A stretch of DNA of 64,000 nt from Actinoplanes subtropicus. Lineage in GTDB: Bacteria; Actinomycetota; Actinomycetes; Mycobacteriales; Micromonosporaceae. A model generated the notes under the pieces. It was given only the letters and a program-made list of their open reading frames with translations, had not been told where the DNA came from and ran no database searches. The DNA lies in contig NZ_JOJL01000050.1 in NCBI RefSeq assembly GCF_000721705.1, positions 62,001 through 126,000 of the forward strand, read 5' to 3'. Every line of letters starts with the position of its first letter. Within the stretch, counting starts at the first letter, position 1. A program made the translations under genes and the position numbers. Shown here piece after piece: positions 8,585 to 16,500 of the stretch.

Positions 8585-9342
8585 GCGATCACCACGATCA
8601 GTGTGGTGCCCGGCGGGAAGCGGTCGGCCTGGGCGATGACGCCGTACATCATCTTGGCCTCGTAGACCCAGTCGAGCGTGATGCCGTGGCGCTCGCGGAA
8701 GTCGTCGACAAAGGCATCCAACACGGGCGTACGCCGGGCGTAGCCGCCGAAGTGAAAATCGGGCTCGATGTCCGGGTGCGGGCGGTGGCCCTTGATGGCC
8801 GCGTAGCCGACCGCCCGCTGGCCCGGTTTCAGGCGGCTGGCGATGCCGGCCAGCGTGGTGCCGGTGCCGACCGAGCAGCAGATCACGTCGAACGGCTCGT
8901 CGATCTCGTCGACCAGTTCGGCGCAGCCGCGGCGGCCCTCGTCGTTGGCTCCGCCCTCGGGGAGGAGCGGGAAGTCGCTGAACTCGGGCGGGACGGCCTT
9001 GCGGCGGTACGCGGCCCGGTCGAGGTACGCGAGCGACATGCCGTCGGCGACCGCCGCCGCGAGCACCGGGTTGAGCGGGTGGCGCTCCTCACCCCGTACG
9101 AGCGCAATGGTGTTGAATCCGAAATGTCGCCCGGCAGCCGCGGTCGCCCGGAGGTGGCTGGAATAGGCGCCGCCGAAGGTGACGAGGGTGGAGCCGGGTG
9201 GCGGCAGGTTGTACTTGAGCTTGCGCCACTTGTTGCCAGGGAAGTCCGGATGGATCAGGTCGTCCCGCTTCAGGAACACCCGGAGGCCGGCCAGCCGTTC
9301 GTCGTCGAGCGGCTGCAGCGGCGAGGGCAGGCGGAACACCAC
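8581..9342 (-). CDS. PLP-dependent D-cysteine desulfhydrase / ACC deaminase-like protein, possibly 3'-truncated
   Basis: 253 residues from tandem GTG codons at 9342 and 9339. An ORF extension to 9540 runs through the divergent lipB remnant and is rejected. The motif KRDDLIHPDFPGNKWRKLKY contains the PLP-binding Lys region of this family, and FGGAYSSHLRATAAAG is the Ser-loop that binds the substrate carboxylate. Family enzymes cleave D-cysteine to pyruvate, sulfide and ammonia, or open aminocyclopropane-carboxylate; the two cannot be told apart here. The protein ends GTTLIVVIA just where relatives usually continue with HTGGLQG, and the stop lies in the arm of palindrome A, suggesting loss of the last segment. 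Confidence 0.78.
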   Translation of the reverse strand: MVFRLPSPLQPLDDERLAGLRVFLKRDDLIHPDFPGNKWRKLKYNLPPPGSTLVTFGGAYSSHLRATAAAGRHFGFNTIALVRGEERHPLNPVLAAAVADGMSLAYLDRAAYRRKAVPPEFSDFPLLPEGGANDEGRRGCAELVDEIDEPFDVICCSVGTGTTLAGIASRLKPGQRAVGYAAIKGHRPHPDIEPDFHFGGYARRTPVLDAFVDDFRERHGITLDWVYEAKMMYGVIAQADRFPPGTTLIVVIA

Positions 9343-9362
9343 CCCACAGTAGGCTGGGCCGG

Positions 9363-9715
9363 GTGGAGCGGGTGGATCTGGGCGAGGTGCCCTACTCGGT
9401 CTTTTGAAAGCGCTGGCCGAGCTGGGCTTTCCGGCGGTGCGCCGGGACACTCCCCAGGGCGCGGCCAGCCTGGTCGGCGTGTGGACGCCCGAGCACGCCA
9501 AGCTCGTCTCGATCGGCATGCGCATCCGCGGCGGCGTCACCAGCCACGGCTTCGCGCTGAATGTCGACCCCGACCTCTCGGTCTACGAACGGTTCACGGC
9601 GTGCAGCCTGGACGGCGTGCCGATGACCTCGCTGCGGCGGATGGCGGAGGCCCAGGGGCGTGACCTGCCGCCCGAGTCCGCCATCCGCGACGCGATCGCC
9701 GACGCCCTGCGCTGA
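9363..9715 (+). pseudogene. lipB (lipoyl/octanoyl transferase) remnant with internal deletion and frameshift
   Basis: A GTG at 9363 opens VERVDLGEVPYSVF, which matches a LipB N-terminus, but a TGA follows at 9405-9407. In another frame from 9404 the sequence continues as a LipB C-terminal half: GVWTPEHAKLVSIGMRI, VTSHGFALNVDPDL, then FTACSLDGVPMTSL, ending at 9715. LipB enzymes are about 210-250 residues. Here roughly 115 residues are missing, including the RGG substrate loop, although the catalytic Lys and Cys positions remain (AKLVSIG and TACSL). The simplest reading is a decayed paralogue. The 103-residue C-terminal frame could still be translated from the TTG at 9404, but would lack the lipoyl-binding half. 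Confidence 0.72.
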
Positions 9716-9749
9716 GACACCCTGCGCTGAGACGGCCTGGGCTGACCGG

Positions 9750-10178
9750 TCAGGCGGCGGCCGGGGTGGCGCTGCGCCCCAGGGCGGTGGCCTTGAGCCG
9801 CTCGTACTCGGCCTGAGTGATCGCGCCCGAGTCAAGCAGCGACTTCGCCTGCGCGATCTCGTCGGTCGCGCTGCGCGCCTCCGCGGTGCCGGCCGTCGAG
9901 CCGGCCACCTGCCGGATGTAGGCGTCCTGGCGCTTCTGGGCGTCGACCGCGGCCGCCTCGGCCCGCTCGGTCATGCCGCCGCCGCGGACGATCAGGTACA
10001 CCAGCATGCCCAGCAGCGGCAGGATGATCAGGAACAGGGTCCAGAGGGTCTTGGCCCACCCGCCGAGATCCCTGCTGCGGAAGAGGTCCCCGAAGATCCA
10101 GAACAGGCACATGAACCAGGCGAAGAACAGGAAGAACTCCAGCGTCGCCAGCAGAAATGACCCGTTGTTGTTGAACAC
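9750..10178 (-). CDS. Small membrane protein with PLDc_N-like and SHOCT domains
   Basis: 142 residues from the GTG at 10178, with GGAAGGG about 8 bp upstream. Two transmembrane segments (residues about 8-28 and 43-64) frame a short loop (FGDLFRSRDLGGWAKTLW) as in phospholipase-D-nuclease N-terminal (PLDc_N) domains. The C-terminus, EIAQAKSLLDSGAITQAEYE, is a clear SHOCT motif, a short oligomerisation module found at the ends of many small membrane proteins. No catalytic residues are present and the function is unknown. It stands alone between the lipB remnant and the RNase H gene. Confidence 0.88.
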   Translation of the reverse strand: MFNNNGSFLLATLEFFLFFAWFMCLFWIFGDLFRSRDLGGWAKTLWTLFLIILPLLGMLVYLIVRGGGMTERAEAAAVDAQKRQDAYIRQVAGSTAGTAEARSATDEIAQAKSLLDSGAITQAEYERLKATALGRSATPAAA

Positions 10179-10274
10179 GTGAGCGCCCTTCCGGGAGAGC
10201 CACCGACCGGCGGCGGCACGTTTCCCCTCAGTGCACTCCAGATCGGTCGATCCGGCCTCATCCGCAACGGGTTA

Positions 10275-11432
10275 CTACCGCAGGTGGGCCGTCTCGTTGA
10301 CCGAGCGGACCGCGATACCCCCGTCCGGCCACACGTCCATCGTCGACACCCCGGCCGCGTCCAGGAACAAACGGTGCAGAAAGGCGTCCGACGCCGCGAG
10401 CGCGTCGCGGAGGATCAGCTTGATCGGGGAGACGTGCGAGACGATCACCACGACCCCACCGGCGTACGCGTTGACCGCCGTCGCCATCGCCGTCCGCGTC
10501 CGCTTCGCCACGGTTTCGAACGACTCGCCGCCCGGCGGCGCCACCGCGGTCGACGCCAGCCAGGCCGCCATCTCCTCCGGCCAGCCGGCCTGCACCTCGG
10601 CGAAGGTCAGCCCCTCCCACGCGCCGAAGTCGCACTCGATCAGGTCGTCCACCACCGTGACCGGCACGCCGCCGACCTCGGCCGCGACCAGCTCCGCGGT
10701 CCGTACGCAGCGGGCCAGCGGCGACGACAGCACCGCGGTCACGTCCCGGGAGATGCCCGCGACCCGGCCGCCGGCCGCCATCGCCTGGGCCTGGCCCTCG
10801 TCGGAGAGCGGCACGTCGCCGCGCCCCGAGTAGCGGCCCTGCTTGGTCAGCGCCGTCTCGCCGTGCCGGACCAGGATGAACCGGGTCGCCTCGTCGGTCG
10901 ACGAGGGCGGCGCCCAGGAGCTCGGGGCTGTGCTGCTACCGGCGCCTGGTCCTCCGGACGGCGCGGAGAACCCGGGCCCCTGCGGGGCCGGCAGGTGGTC
11001 CTCGATCGGGGCAGTCGACACCAGCTTGCCCTGCGCCTCGTCCATCGCCCGGTTGGCCAGCGCGTCGGCCGCCTTGTTCCGCTCCCGCGGGATCCACTCG
11101 AAGGACACCCGCTCGAAGCGGCTCACCAGTTCCGCCGCCTTGGCGGCGAGCGGGCGCAGGCCCGGGTTCTTGATCTGCCAGCGGCCGGACATCTGCTCGA
11201 TGACCAGCTTGGAGTCCATCCGGACGTCGACCTCGGTGGCGCCCAGCTCGGCCGCCGCGGAGAGCCCCTCGATCAGGCCGGAATACTCGGCGACGTTGTT
11301 GGTGGTGACGCCGAGCGACCCGTACCGCTCCAACAGGATCTCCCCGGTCGGGTGGGTACGGACCACCGCGCCGTACCCGGCCGGCCCCGGATTGCCCCGG
11401 GACCCGCCGTCGGCCTCGACCGCGACTCTCAC
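10275..11432 (-). CDS. Bifunctional RNase H / histidine (acid) phosphatase
   Basis: 385 residues from the GTG at 11432, which overlaps the upstream stop by 4 bp (GTGA). Residues 1-135 are an RNase HI domain with EADGGSRGNPGPAGYGAVV and the acidic residues in NNVAEYSGL, VRMDSKLVIEQM and NKAADALAN. A Pro/Ser-rich linker follows, then a histidine phosphatase domain from about residue 185, starting ILVRHGETALTKQGRYSGRG and containing the second active-site His in VIVSHVSPIK. The order and fusion match mycobacterial Rv2228c, which degrades RNA in RNA-DNA hybrids and has an alpha-ribazole-phosphatase-like domain. It is the last gene of a three-gene coupled operon. Confidence 0.95.
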   Translation of the reverse strand: MRVAVEADGGSRGNPGPAGYGAVVRTHPTGEILLERYGSLGVTTNNVAEYSGLIEGLSAAAELGATEVDVRMDSKLVIEQMSGRWQIKNPGLRPLAAKAAELVSRFERVSFEWIPRERNKAADALANRAMDEAQGKLVSTAPIEDHLPAPQGPGFSAPSGGPGAGSSTAPSSWAPPSSTDEATRFILVRHGETALTKQGRYSGRGDVPLSDEGQAQAMAAGGRVAGISRDVTAVLSSPLARCVRTAELVAAEVGGVPVTVVDDLIECDFGAWEGLTFAEVQAGWPEEMAAWLASTAVAPPGGESFETVAKRTRTAMATAVNAYAGGVVVIVSHVSPIKLILRDALAASDAFLHRLFLDAAGVSTMDVWPDGGIAVRSVNETAHLR

Positions 11433-12163
11433 AGCCCGGACTCCGCGGTACGCACCATGATCCGCCGGCACTCCTCGCACCGGACCACGTCGTCGGCCGC
11501 CGCCGCCTTCACCCGGGCGAGGTCCGCGCCGTACAGCTCGATGCGGCACCCGCCGCAGCGCCCCGACCGGAACAGCGCCGCGCCCAGCCCCGACTCCAGC
11601 CGGATCTTGTCGTACAGCGCGACCAGGTCGGCCGGCAGGTCGGCGGCGAGCGGACCGCGGCTGGAGGTCTTGAACTCCTCCTCCTTGGCGATGTCGGCCA
11701 TCGCCTCGTCCCGCCGGCGCTCGGCGGCCTCGCGCCGCGACGACGCCTCGGCGAGCCGGCCACGCACCTCGTTCAGCGTCGACTCGGCCGACTCCCGCTG
11801 CTCCATCAGCTCGAGCTCGGCGTCCTCCAGCTCGGACTGCCGCCGGTTGAGCGTCGCCAGCTCGTGCTGCAGGCCCTCGATCTCGCGCAGCGCGCCGCCG
11901 GAGTCGAGCCGTTTCTGGTCCCGCTCCTTACGCTGGCGTACCTGCTCGATGTCCTTCTCGAACCGGCTGATGTCGCGGTCCAGGTCGTCGACCGCGACCT
12001 GGGCGCGGACCCGCTCGTCCTCCAGCGCGCTGAGCTCCCGGGCGACGGTGTCGATCTCGGCGAGCTCGGGCAGGGACTTGCGCCGGTGCGCGAGCTGGGC
12101 GAGGGCGGTGTCGACGGCCTGCAGGTCGAGCAGGCGGCGCTGGGCTTCCGGGGAGGCCTTCAC
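11429..12163 (-). CDS. Coiled-coil zinc-ribbon protein (Rv2229c type)
   Basis: 244 residues from the GTG at 12163, preceded by AAGGAGA. Residues 1-170 form a long helical hairpin or coiled coil rich in Glu, Arg and Leu. The C-terminus carries a C4 zinc ribbon with CGGCR and CEECRRIM as its two Cys pairs. The family is conserved throughout actinobacteria next to Nif3 and RNase H. A nucleic-acid-binding role has been proposed but not demonstrated to my knowledge. It overlaps both neighbours by 4 bp, so the three products are made in step. Confidence 0.92.
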   Translation of the reverse strand: MKASPEAQRRLLDLQAVDTALAQLAHRRKSLPELAEIDTVARELSALEDERVRAQVAVDDLDRDISRFEKDIEQVRQRKERDQKRLDSGGALREIEGLQHELATLNRRQSELEDAELELMEQRESAESTLNEVRGRLAEASSRREAAERRRDEAMADIAKEEEFKTSSRGPLAADLPADLVALYDKIRLESGLGAALFRSGRCGGCRIELYGADLARVKAAAADDVVRCEECRRIMVRTAESGL

Positions 12164-13014
12164 GGCTGGGTCTCCTTCTCCGAGGAACTGAAAGCATGGA
12201 CCGTCCAGGGGTCGGTGTCCATATCGGACACCATGACCTCGAAACCGAACTCTTCGCGGAGCCATTCGGCGACCTCGTCGAGCCACGGGCGCTCCGTCGC
12301 CCAATGGGCGACATCGAGCAGTGCGGGGCCGCCCTCGGCGAGATGCTCGCTGGCGGGATGGTGGCGAAGATCAGCGCAGAGGTACGCGTCGACGCCCGCG
12401 TTCTTGGCGTCGCCGAGGAACGAGTCGCCGGCGCCGCCGCAGACCGCCAGGGTGCGGATCGTCCGGGCCGGGTCGCCGGCCGCGCGGATGCCCGCCGCGG
12501 TCCCCGGCAGCCGCACCGCGACGAAGCCGGTCAGCTCGGCGAGATCCATCGGCTCGGGCAGCTCGCCGATCCGGCCGGTGCCGCGGCCCTCCCCCGCCGC
12601 CGCGCCGGTCGCCGGGACCAGCGGGCGCAGGTCGACCAGCTCGAGCCGGCGGGCGAGCGCGTCGGAGACGCCCGGGTTGGCCACGTCGGCGTTGGTGTGT
12701 GCCGCGTACAGGGCGACGTCGCCGCGGATCAGCCGGTGGATGATCCGGCCCTTGTACGTGTCGGGGGCGATCGACGACACCGGCCGCAGCAACAGCGGAT
12801 GATGCGCCACGATCAGGTCGGCGCCGAGGTCGAGCGCCTGGTCGACCGTCTCGGGCACGCAGTCGACGACGCACAGCACGCGGGCGACGGGGTGGGCGAG
12901 ATCGCCGAGCACCAGACCCACCCGGTCCCAGGCTTCCGCCCAGTCCCGGGGGTACCGCCGGTCGAGCGCGTCGGCCACGTCCAGGACGGTGGGTGGTGCG
13001 GCGTTGTCGGTCAC
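12160..13014 (-). CDS. Nif3-like dinuclear metal-centre protein (GTP cyclohydrolase 1 type 2 family)
   Basis: 284 residues from the GTG at 13014; a TTG at 13023 would add three residues. Metal-ligand motifs of the family are visible: DLIVAHHPLL near residue 70, AHTNADVANPG near 110, and ALLDVAHWATERPWLDEV near the C-terminus. The family is widespread and forms hexamers with two metals per subunit; the true substrate is unsettled. A TAGAGT hexamer at about 13022-13027 (read on the minus strand) lies about 7 bp before the GTG, so a leaderless transcript is possible. It heads the operon Nif3 - zinc ribbon - RNase H/phosphatase. Confidence 0.9.
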   Translation of the reverse strand: MTDNAAPPTVLDVADALDRRYPRDWAEAWDRVGLVLGDLAHPVARVLCVVDCVPETVDQALDLGADLIVAHHPLLLRPVSSIAPDTYKGRIIHRLIRGDVALYAAHTNADVANPGVSDALARRLELVDLRPLVPATGAAAGEGRGTGRIGELPEPMDLAELTGFVAVRLPGTAAGIRAAGDPARTIRTLAVCGGAGDSFLGDAKNAGVDAYLCADLRHHPASEHLAEGGPALLDVAHWATERPWLDEVAEWLREEFGFEVMVSDMDTDPWTVHAFSSSEKETQP

Positions 13015-13033
13015 GGCCGACAACTCTATCTGC

Positions 13034-13618
13034 CTACGGAACTGTGTCCGGCTCGACTCGGCTGCTCATCGTGACCGGATTGCTGACCGCCTGCAGGGCA
13101 CGCCGCCACGGGAACTGTCCGCGGAAGCGGTCGGTCTGCCCCGGGCCGCCGAGCCGGCACACGTCCTCGCCGTACAGCACGTGCACACCCCAGTCCCGGA
13201 GTTTCGCCAGGCTCTCGTGCAGGCTGGGATGCAAAGCCATGACCTTGTTGGTGTACGGGACGACCGCGGTCGGTACGCCGTACCCGTATCCCTCCACCAA
13301 CAGCCCGAGGACGAGCGTGTCGGTGATCCCGGCGGCCCACTTGTTGACGGTGTTGACCGTGGCCGGCGCGACGATCATCGCGTCCGGCTCGGGCAGCACG
13401 TCCGGGTCGCCGGGACTCTTGTAGTAGGTACGCACCGGATGTCCGGTCTGCTGCTGCAGCGCCGCCACGTCGACGAACTTGCGGCCGTCCGGCGTGGTGA
13501 TCACGCAGACTTCCCAGCCTTCCTGCTGGGCCAGGCCAACCAGGATCCCGACGTCTCTGGCGATCGGCGAACCGCAGACCAGAATGTAGAGCACGCCGGG
13601 CGACGGGTTACCGGTCAT
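13034..13618 (-). CDS. Flavoprotein (phosphopantothenoylcysteine decarboxylase-like)
   Basis: 194 residues from the ATG at 13618; the frame continues upstream to 14098 only through the XRE-TPR gene. The N-terminus VLYILVCGSPIARDVGILV is the flavoprotein-family start, and PDAMIVAPATVNTVNKWAAG is the FMN-binding loop of the HFCD family (CoaC, EpiD, UbiX). Family enzymes decarboxylate or oxidise bound substrates with FMN. The catalytic His of true PPC decarboxylases is not obvious, so the reaction is uncertain. It lies 46 bp downstream of an XRE-TPR gene on the same strand, a pairing that recurs in actinobacteria, and is probably co-expressed with it. Confidence 0.85.
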   Translation of the reverse strand: MTGNPSPGVLYILVCGSPIARDVGILVGLAQQEGWEVCVITTPDGRKFVDVAALQQQTGHPVRTYYKSPGDPDVLPEPDAMIVAPATVNTVNKWAAGITDTLVLGLLVEGYGYGVPTAVVPYTNKVMALHPSLHESLAKLRDWGVHVLYGEDVCRLGGPGQTDRFRGQFPWRRALQAVSNPVTMSSRVEPDTVP

Positions 13619-13664
13619 CACAGGCGAACCCACCCCTGTGCCGGCCGGAGTTCCGCGACTCCCC

Positions 13665-14891
13665 TCATACGCCGACTCCCATCTGCTCGGCCAGCTCCGC
13701 GATCGGAGCCGGCGGCGTGCCACGCGTACGGCGGAGCACGTCGGAAAGAACCTCGTGGGCGAGCGGGCGGCAGCGGATCTCGGACGGGGCGAGCCGATCG
13801 CCCTCGAGCAGCATCTCGCTCGCCTTGTCGATATTGCCGATCTGCGTGTAGCCGCGGGCGATGTCCAGGTAGTGGTGCGCCCGCCGCTCGGGCAGCAGCG
13901 CGTTGAAGCCCACCAGGTCCATCGTCTCGTGGGTCTCCACCGCGGTACGGCCGTCGCCGAGCTCGACCGCCGTCGCGCAGCGGTGCAGCTGCACATTGGT
14001 CGGGCCGAAGCTGGTCCAGTAGTGGTTGTAGTCGCCGCCGAGCTCGAGCGCGGCCTGCTCAGCGCCGCACAGCAGGTCACGCACGGTGGCGTTGTCACCG
14101 ATCCGGGCCGCCGCCATGGCGCCGTTCAGCAGCAGCATCCCGTACACCGACAGCCGGTCCCCGCCGGTGGAGTCGCGGCACGGCGCGAGCCGGTTGGCGA
14201 TGTTGACATTGACCTCGAGCGCGGGCCGCACCCGGCCGAGCGCCAGCAGCGCGCTGCCGACCCGGTAGCTGGCCAGCCCGGCCAGCAGCTGGTCGCCGGC
14301 CCGCTGGGACACCGCGATCGAGCGGTCGGCGGCGAGCCAGCTCAGCTCGTGCTCGCCGACCTTGCGCAGCGCCGACGACGCGATCTGGTACACCTGCCCG
14401 AGTAGGTGCGCCGCGGCCGGCGCCTCCGCGGTGCTGGCGTGCGCGCTGTCCGCCGCCTGCGCGTCGCGCAGCAACTTGGGCAGCGTCCGGGCCAGCACGC
14501 CGTACTTGGCATGCTGATAGGTCAGCCACGCGTGGCTGACCGCTTTGCGCATCTCCGTCAATGGCGGCGAGTGCGGCACCGCCTGGAAGAACGCGCTCAT
14601 CTGGTCGTAGCGCTCCAGAGCCGCGCGAATCTCCTCGACCTCTACCTGGTCGATGCAGTTCTGTGCCTCGGGCCGGCGCTCCACGTCCTTGCCCAGCAGC
14701 AACTGGACATCGACCTGGAGGACGTCGGCGATCTCGTAGACGACGGAGAACTTGTCGAGGCGGCGGACCCCCCGCTCCACCTTGTCGACCCAGCTCTTGG
14801 ATTTCCCCAGTCGATCAGCGAAGACCTGCTGGGACATCTTGCGTCGGCCGCGCCAGTAGGCGACGCGGCGGCCGATCGGCAGCTCGTCCAC
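13665..14891 (-). CDS. XRE-family helix-turn-helix protein with TPR-like helical domain
   Basis: 408 residues. The N-terminal HTH (residues about 5-65) reads IGRRVAYWRGRRKMSQQVFA, then KSKSWVDKVERGVRRLDK. The following 330 residues are Ala/Leu-rich paired helices, like the TPR sensors of actinobacterial XRE regulators, which often bind peptides or small molecules. It is divergent from the prim-pol-like gene at 15134 and upstream of the flavoprotein, so it could control both. Two adjacent TTGCAA palindromes in the intergenic region (15022-15034) are candidate binding sites. Confidence 0.9.
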   Translation of the reverse strand: MDELPIGRRVAYWRGRRKMSQQVFADRLGKSKSWVDKVERGVRRLDKFSVVYEIADVLQVDVQLLLGKDVERRPEAQNCIDQVEVEEIRAALERYDQMSAFFQAVPHSPPLTEMRKAVSHAWLTYQHAKYGVLARTLPKLLRDAQAADSAHASTAEAPAAAHLLGQVYQIASSALRKVGEHELSWLAADRSIAVSQRAGDQLLAGLASYRVGSALLALGRVRPALEVNVNIANRLAPCRDSTGGDRLSVYGMLLLNGAMAAARIGDNATVRDLLCGAEQAALELGGDYNHYWTSFGPTNVQLHRCATAVELGDGRTAVETHETMDLVGFNALLPERRAHHYLDIARGYTQIGNIDKASEMLLEGDRLAPSEIRCRPLAHEVLSDVLRRTRGTPPAPIAELAEQMGVGV

Positions 14892-15021
14892 GGTGCCTCC
14901 CCCGACTCGCCCGGCGACCCCCGCCGGCGAGCCCTTGTGTCATCTGCAGTCTGGACCACCCACGTCCGCGCACGTCGCACAGCGTGTGTGATCGCCTGCT
15001 CACCGATGCTCGTAGTTTTCG

Positions 15022-15034
15022 TTGCAACTTGCAA
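15022..15034. promoter_or_regulatory. Twin TTGCAA palindromes, candidate operator
   Basis: Two copies of the self-complementary hexamer TTGCAA, at 15022-15027 and 15029-15034, are separated by one base. They lie in the 242-bp region between the divergent XRE-TPR gene (start 14891) and prim-pol-like gene (start 15134), in locally AT-rich sequence. The position suits an XRE regulator site; binding is inferred. Confidence 0.3.
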
Positions 15035-15133
15035 AGGGCGGATCTGCCGGACCCAACGACGCGTGTCGCGCTTGGATACGGCTGCGGTGGCTGTTATGGC
15101 CGCCTCTCCACCCAGATCGGGGGTTATCGAGCC

Positions 15134-15823
15134 ATGCAGTGGACCGCCAACCGGCCGTTCGTCCCACCGCCGCTCGCCGACCGGCTCCACCGGGTACGGC
15201 TTCGCCGGCACGCCCTGCGCTACGCGGCGCACGGCTGGGCCGTGACGCCCGGGGCGTGCCTGGCCGGCCAGCGGTTCACCTGCGGCCGGCCGGGCTGCCC
15301 GATCATGACCTGCCACCCGGCGCTGGAGTCCTGGGAGGACTCGGCGACGACCGATCCCGGCCAGGTGGCCGAGTGGTGGCGGCGCCGGCCGTACAGCGTG
15401 CTGCTGGCGACCGGCTGGAAGTTCGACGCGCTGGAGGTGCCGGCAGCGCTCGGCCTGCGCGTCCTCGGCGCCGCACGGCCGCCCGGCGGGCCGCTCGGCG
15501 CCGGGCGGGCGGACGCACCCGGCCCGGTCGCGATGACCGTGGCCGGGCGCTGGATGTTCCTGGTGAACCCCGGCGAACCGCTGCGCTCCGAACTGGATCA
15601 CCGGCTGGACGTGGTACGGCACGGCCGCGGCTCGTGGATCCCGGCCGCACCCAGCCGGACGCTGGAGGGCCCGGTGCGCTGGGCCGTCCCGCCCGAACGG
15701 ACACAATGGCGGCTGCCCGACCCCGTCCCGGTACAGGCGCTGCTGGTCGACGCCCTCGGCACGACTCGCGAGCCGCGGGTGACCGTCCCCCGTCAGCTGT
15801 CGACCGCTCGCCGGGCGGCCTGA
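15134..15823 (+). CDS. Prim-pol-like protein (bifunctional DNA primase/polymerase N-terminal family)
   Basis: 229 residues from the ATG at 15134; an open frame extends upstream to 14561 but overlaps the divergent XRE gene. Family features are ALRYAAHGWAVTPGA at the start, a Cys-rich patch (FTCGRPGCPIMTCHPALESW), a WW pair in QVAEWWRRRPYSVLLATGW and FDALEVPAALGLRVL. In active prim-pols the last region carries a DxD catalytic pair. Here only one Asp followed by LEVP is seen, so catalysis is doubtful; many short actinobacterial members look this way. It may bind nucleic acid or nucleotides rather than polymerise. It has no helicase partner nearby, and it diverges from the XRE-TPR/flavoprotein pair. 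Confidence 0.72.
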   Translation: MQWTANRPFVPPPLADRLHRVRLRRHALRYAAHGWAVTPGACLAGQRFTCGRPGCPIMTCHPALESWEDSATTDPGQVAEWWRRRPYSVLLATGWKFDALEVPAALGLRVLGAARPPGGPLGAGRADAPGPVAMTVAGRWMFLVNPGEPLRSELDHRLDVVRHGRGSWIPAAPSRTLEGPVRWAVPPERTQWRLPDPVPVQALLVDALGTTREPRVTVPRQLSTARRAA

Positions 15824-15921
15824 CGGCGGCCCGGCCGGCAGCGACCACCGGGCGGGGACACACATGTTGCCGTCAACGTAGTTGCATTCCCGGTGCTGGT
15901 CGAGTCGCACAAAGGGCTGAA

Positions 15922-16500
15922 TTACGGACTCTTCGGCCGGGCCCGCACATGGATCCGAGCGCCCTGGCGGTCGAAGATGCTGAGGAACTCGACCGGGCCG
16001 CCGCCGGCGCTGCCGAACCAGTGCGGCACCCGGGTGTCGAACTCGGCCGCCTCGCCCGGCGGCAGCACCAGATCGTGCTCGCCCAGGACCAGCCGCAGCT
16101 TGCCGCTGAGCACGTACAGCCACTCGTAGCCCTCGTGCGTCTTCGGCTCCGGCTCCTGCCGCTCGCCGGCCGCGATGATGTGCTTGAACGCCTGCGCGCC
16201 GCCCGGGTTGCGGCTCAGCGGCAGGATCAACTGCCCGTGCGCGGTGATCGGCCGGGGATGCACCCGCGGATCGCCGGTCGGCGGCGCGCCGACCAGTTCG
16301 TCCAGCGGCACCCGGTACGCCTGGGCCAGCGGGAGCAGCAGCTCGAGCGTGGCCTTGCGCTGACCCGACTCGAGCCGGGAGAGCGTGCTGACCGAGATGC
16401 CGGTGGTCTCGGCCAGCGCCGCGAGCGTGCTCCCCGACTTGCGGCGCAGCGCCCGCAGCCGGGGCCCGACCTCGCGCAGCACGTCGTCCGTTGCCGTCAT
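15922..16500 (-). CDS. XRE-cupin transcriptional regulator
   Basis: 192 residues. An HTH at residues about 10-65 (VGPRLRALRRKSGSTLAALA, then ISVSTLSRLESGQRKATLEL) is followed by a single cupin barrel in residues about 100-180: HEGYEWLYVLSGKLRLVLGE, then LPPGEAAEFDTRVPHWFG. This HTH plus cupin layout is typical of regulators that sense small metabolites such as polyamines or amino acids; the ligand is unknown here. The ATG overlaps the stop of the preceding membrane-protein gene by 4 bp, so it is the distal gene of a two-gene operon. The 98 bp after it contain no evident terminator. Confidence 0.92.
   Translation of the reverse strand: MTATDDVLREVGPRLRALRRKSGSTLAALAETTGISVSTLSRLESGQRKATLELLLPLAQAYRVPLDELVGAPPTGDPRVHPRPITAHGQLILPLSRNPGGAQAFKHIIAAGERQEPEPKTHEGYEWLYVLSGKLRLVLGEHDLVLPPGEAAEFDTRVPHWFGSAGGGPVEFLSIFDRQGARIHVRARPKSP

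Noticed and set aside
15134..15823. Replicative prim-pol of an integrated plasmid
   Set aside because: No helicase, integrase, replication initiator or attachment site accompanies it, and its catalytic acidic pair looks incomplete.
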